Assembly (NCBI GenBank): GCA_965225915.1
Contig: OZ245326.1
Span: 1,736,001 to 1,800,000, forward strand
Direction: 5' to 3'
DNA from: JAAXHH01 sp965225915
Lineage (GTDB): Bacteria; JAAXHH01
Length of the DNA stretch: 64,000 nt
This document shows, piece by piece, positions 63,108-64,000 of the stretch. The position numbers and the translations under genes were made by a program. Position 1 is the first letter of the stretch; every line of letters begins with the position of its first letter. A model generated the notes under the pieces. It had not been told where the DNA came from. It made no database searches and worked only from the letters and a program-made list of their open reading frames with translations.

Positions 63108-63953
63108 ATGAAGCTCGTAACCTATGGAGAAAGTGGACGGGAACTGATCGGCGCCGTTGTCGGCGGAGAGATCGTCGACCTGCGGTCGGCCGATGAATCT
63201 CTGCCCGGCACCGTTTTAGGCGTGCTGGAAGAGGATGCCCTCGGAGCGGTTTCCCGCGCGGTGGAAAGCGGGGCCGGGACGCGAGCGGCCCTCGAAGGTG
63301 CCCGGCTGGCGTCACCGATCCACCGGCCGTCCAAGATCGTCTGCGTCGGACTGAATTACCTGGATCACGCGACGGAACAGAACACGCCGCTCCCCGAACA
63401 CCCGCTGCTGTTCTCCAAGGCCACCTCTTCCGTCGTCGGTCCCTACGACGACGTGGTACTCCCGGCCGAGAGCGAACAGGTTGACTACGAAGTGGAACTC
63501 GCCGTGGTGATCGGAAGGAACGCCACGTCCGTGTCCGAAGAGGACGCCTACGATTACATCGCCGGGTACACTGTGGCCAACGACGTCAGTGCCCGCGACA
63601 TACAGTTTCGGCAGCAGCAGTTTCACCAGGGCAAGAGCTACGATACCTTCTGTCCCATGGGTCCCTGGCTGGTCACGAAGGACGAGATCCCCGACCCGAA
63701 CGCGCTCGCCGTGAAGCTGACCCTCAACGGCGAGGTGTTGCAGGACAGCAATACGGACAATCTCATCTTCAACGTCCCCACGCTGGTGTCGCGTATCTCC
63801 CATGCCATGACCCTCTTCCCGGGCGACGTGATATCGACGGGCACACCGGCCGGCGTGGGCGTTTTCCGCGATCCGAAGATCCTACTCAAGGCCGGCGACT
63901 ACATGGAGACCTACGTAGCCGGCATAGGTACGTTAAAGAACCACGTCCGGTAG
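63108..63953 (+). CDS. fumarylacetoacetate hydrolase-family protein
   Basis: The 281-residue protein belongs to the FAH family, which hydrolyses or decarboxylates C-C bonds of oxo acids. The core begins IVCVGLNYLDHATEQNTPLP (about 75-94). EQVDYEVELAVVIGRNA (about 123-139) supplies the Glu metal ligands. VANDVSARDIQFRQQQFHQG (about 161-180) holds an Asp ligand and catalytic residues, KSYDTFCPMGPWL follows, and GDVISTGTPAGVGVFRDP (about 243-260) is the product-side motif. The length fits single-domain members such as 2-hydroxyhepta-diene-dioate isomerases and acylpyruvases. It follows the hydroxyacid dehydrogenase by 43 bases and may share its transcript. Confidence 0.9.
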   Translation: MKLVTYGESGRELIGAVVGGEIVDLRSADESLPGTVLGVLEEDALGAVSRAVESGAGTRAALEGARLASPIHRPSKIVCVGLNYLDHATEQNTPLPEHPLLFSKATSSVVGPYDDVVLPAESEQVDYEVELAVVIGRNATSVSEEDAYDYIAGYTVANDVSARDIQFRQQQFHQGKSYDTFCPMGPWLVTKDEIPDPNALAVKLTLNGEVLQDSNTDNLIFNVPTLVSRISHAMTLFPGDVISTGTPAGVGVFRDPKILLKAGDYMETYVAGIGTLKNHVR

Positions 63954-64000
63954 CCGTGGCAGACGGCCGGTAGTGGTAGTGGTAACGTAGTGGGGACAAT

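Overview
The window is about 64 kb of GC-rich bacterial chromosome with dense genes on both strands and short or overlapping junctions. It contains no rRNA, no tRNA, no insertion sequence and no CRISPR array that I can see. The gene mix is an RNase Y, an E. coli-type PurB, a GWxTD-domain protein, MacB/FtsX-like permeases starting MFKNQIAI, several Gfo/Idh/MocA oxidoreductases, a phytanoyl-CoA dioxygenase family protein and small TM/coiled-coil proteins. That mix suggests an uncultured Gram-negative lineage of the Latescibacterota/Gemmatimonadota/Poribacteria type. This placement is an inference from gene content, not from a marker tree.

Region 1 (0-10 kb) is housekeeping: thiL, a Rieske ferredoxin, a LysM lytic transglycosylase lipoprotein, queG, rny, a candidate 6S RNA just upstream of rny, ccmF and rpiA. 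Region 2 (10-17 kb) is a long minus-strand catabolic cluster. Read in transcription order it holds a cyclophilin, an M14 peptidase, an ACMSD-like amidohydrolase, an SDR with an abnormal active site, a cupin, a 3-hydroxyisobutyrate dehydrogenase-like enzyme and a small exported protein. Region 3 (17-21 kb) has a TonB-like protein, a nucleoside-permease-like MFS carrier and an APC amino-acid permease.

Region 4 (21-25 kb) carries three tandem LacI-family paralogues. Each is preceded by a near-palindromic site with core ACGTGT, which suggests auto- or cross-regulation. A PhyH dioxygenase and a Gfo/Idh/MocA oxidoreductase follow on the opposite strand. Region 5 (27-46 kb) mixes core genes (GWxTD protein, priA, radical SAM, thioesterase, sarcosine oxidase-like, purB, type II NADH dehydrogenase, MacB/FtsX-like permease) with transport genes. 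The transport genes include an SSS symporter with a 47-residue TM partner and an SLC13 carrier. The region also contains a frameshifted rhodanese, an AT-rich HNH-nuclease islet and an internally deleted permease remnant.

Region 6 (46.6-56 kb) is an accessory island with lower and variable GC. It carries an uncharacterised small protein, an ankyrin protein, a ParB-like protein, a large Fic protein, a decayed second ParB-like copy, a HEPN (LA2681-type) gene broken by three lesions, an MmeI-like type IIG restriction-modification enzyme and a second Fic protein. It looks like a defence/toxin island in turnover. Region 7 (56-64 kb) returns to metabolism: a Gfo/Idh/MocA protein, a pair of TM/coiled-coil proteins, a TPR plus putative beta-barrel protein, a 2-oxoacid dehydrogenase E2, a MobA-like nucleotidyltransferase, a glyoxylate/hydroxypyruvate reductase-like dehydrogenase and an FAH-family hydrolase.

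The most notable observations are the three-LacI array with shared sites, the decaying HEPN/type IIG/Fic island with a ParB-like gene duplicated around a Fic gene, the symporter accessory peptide, and the candidate 6S RNA.
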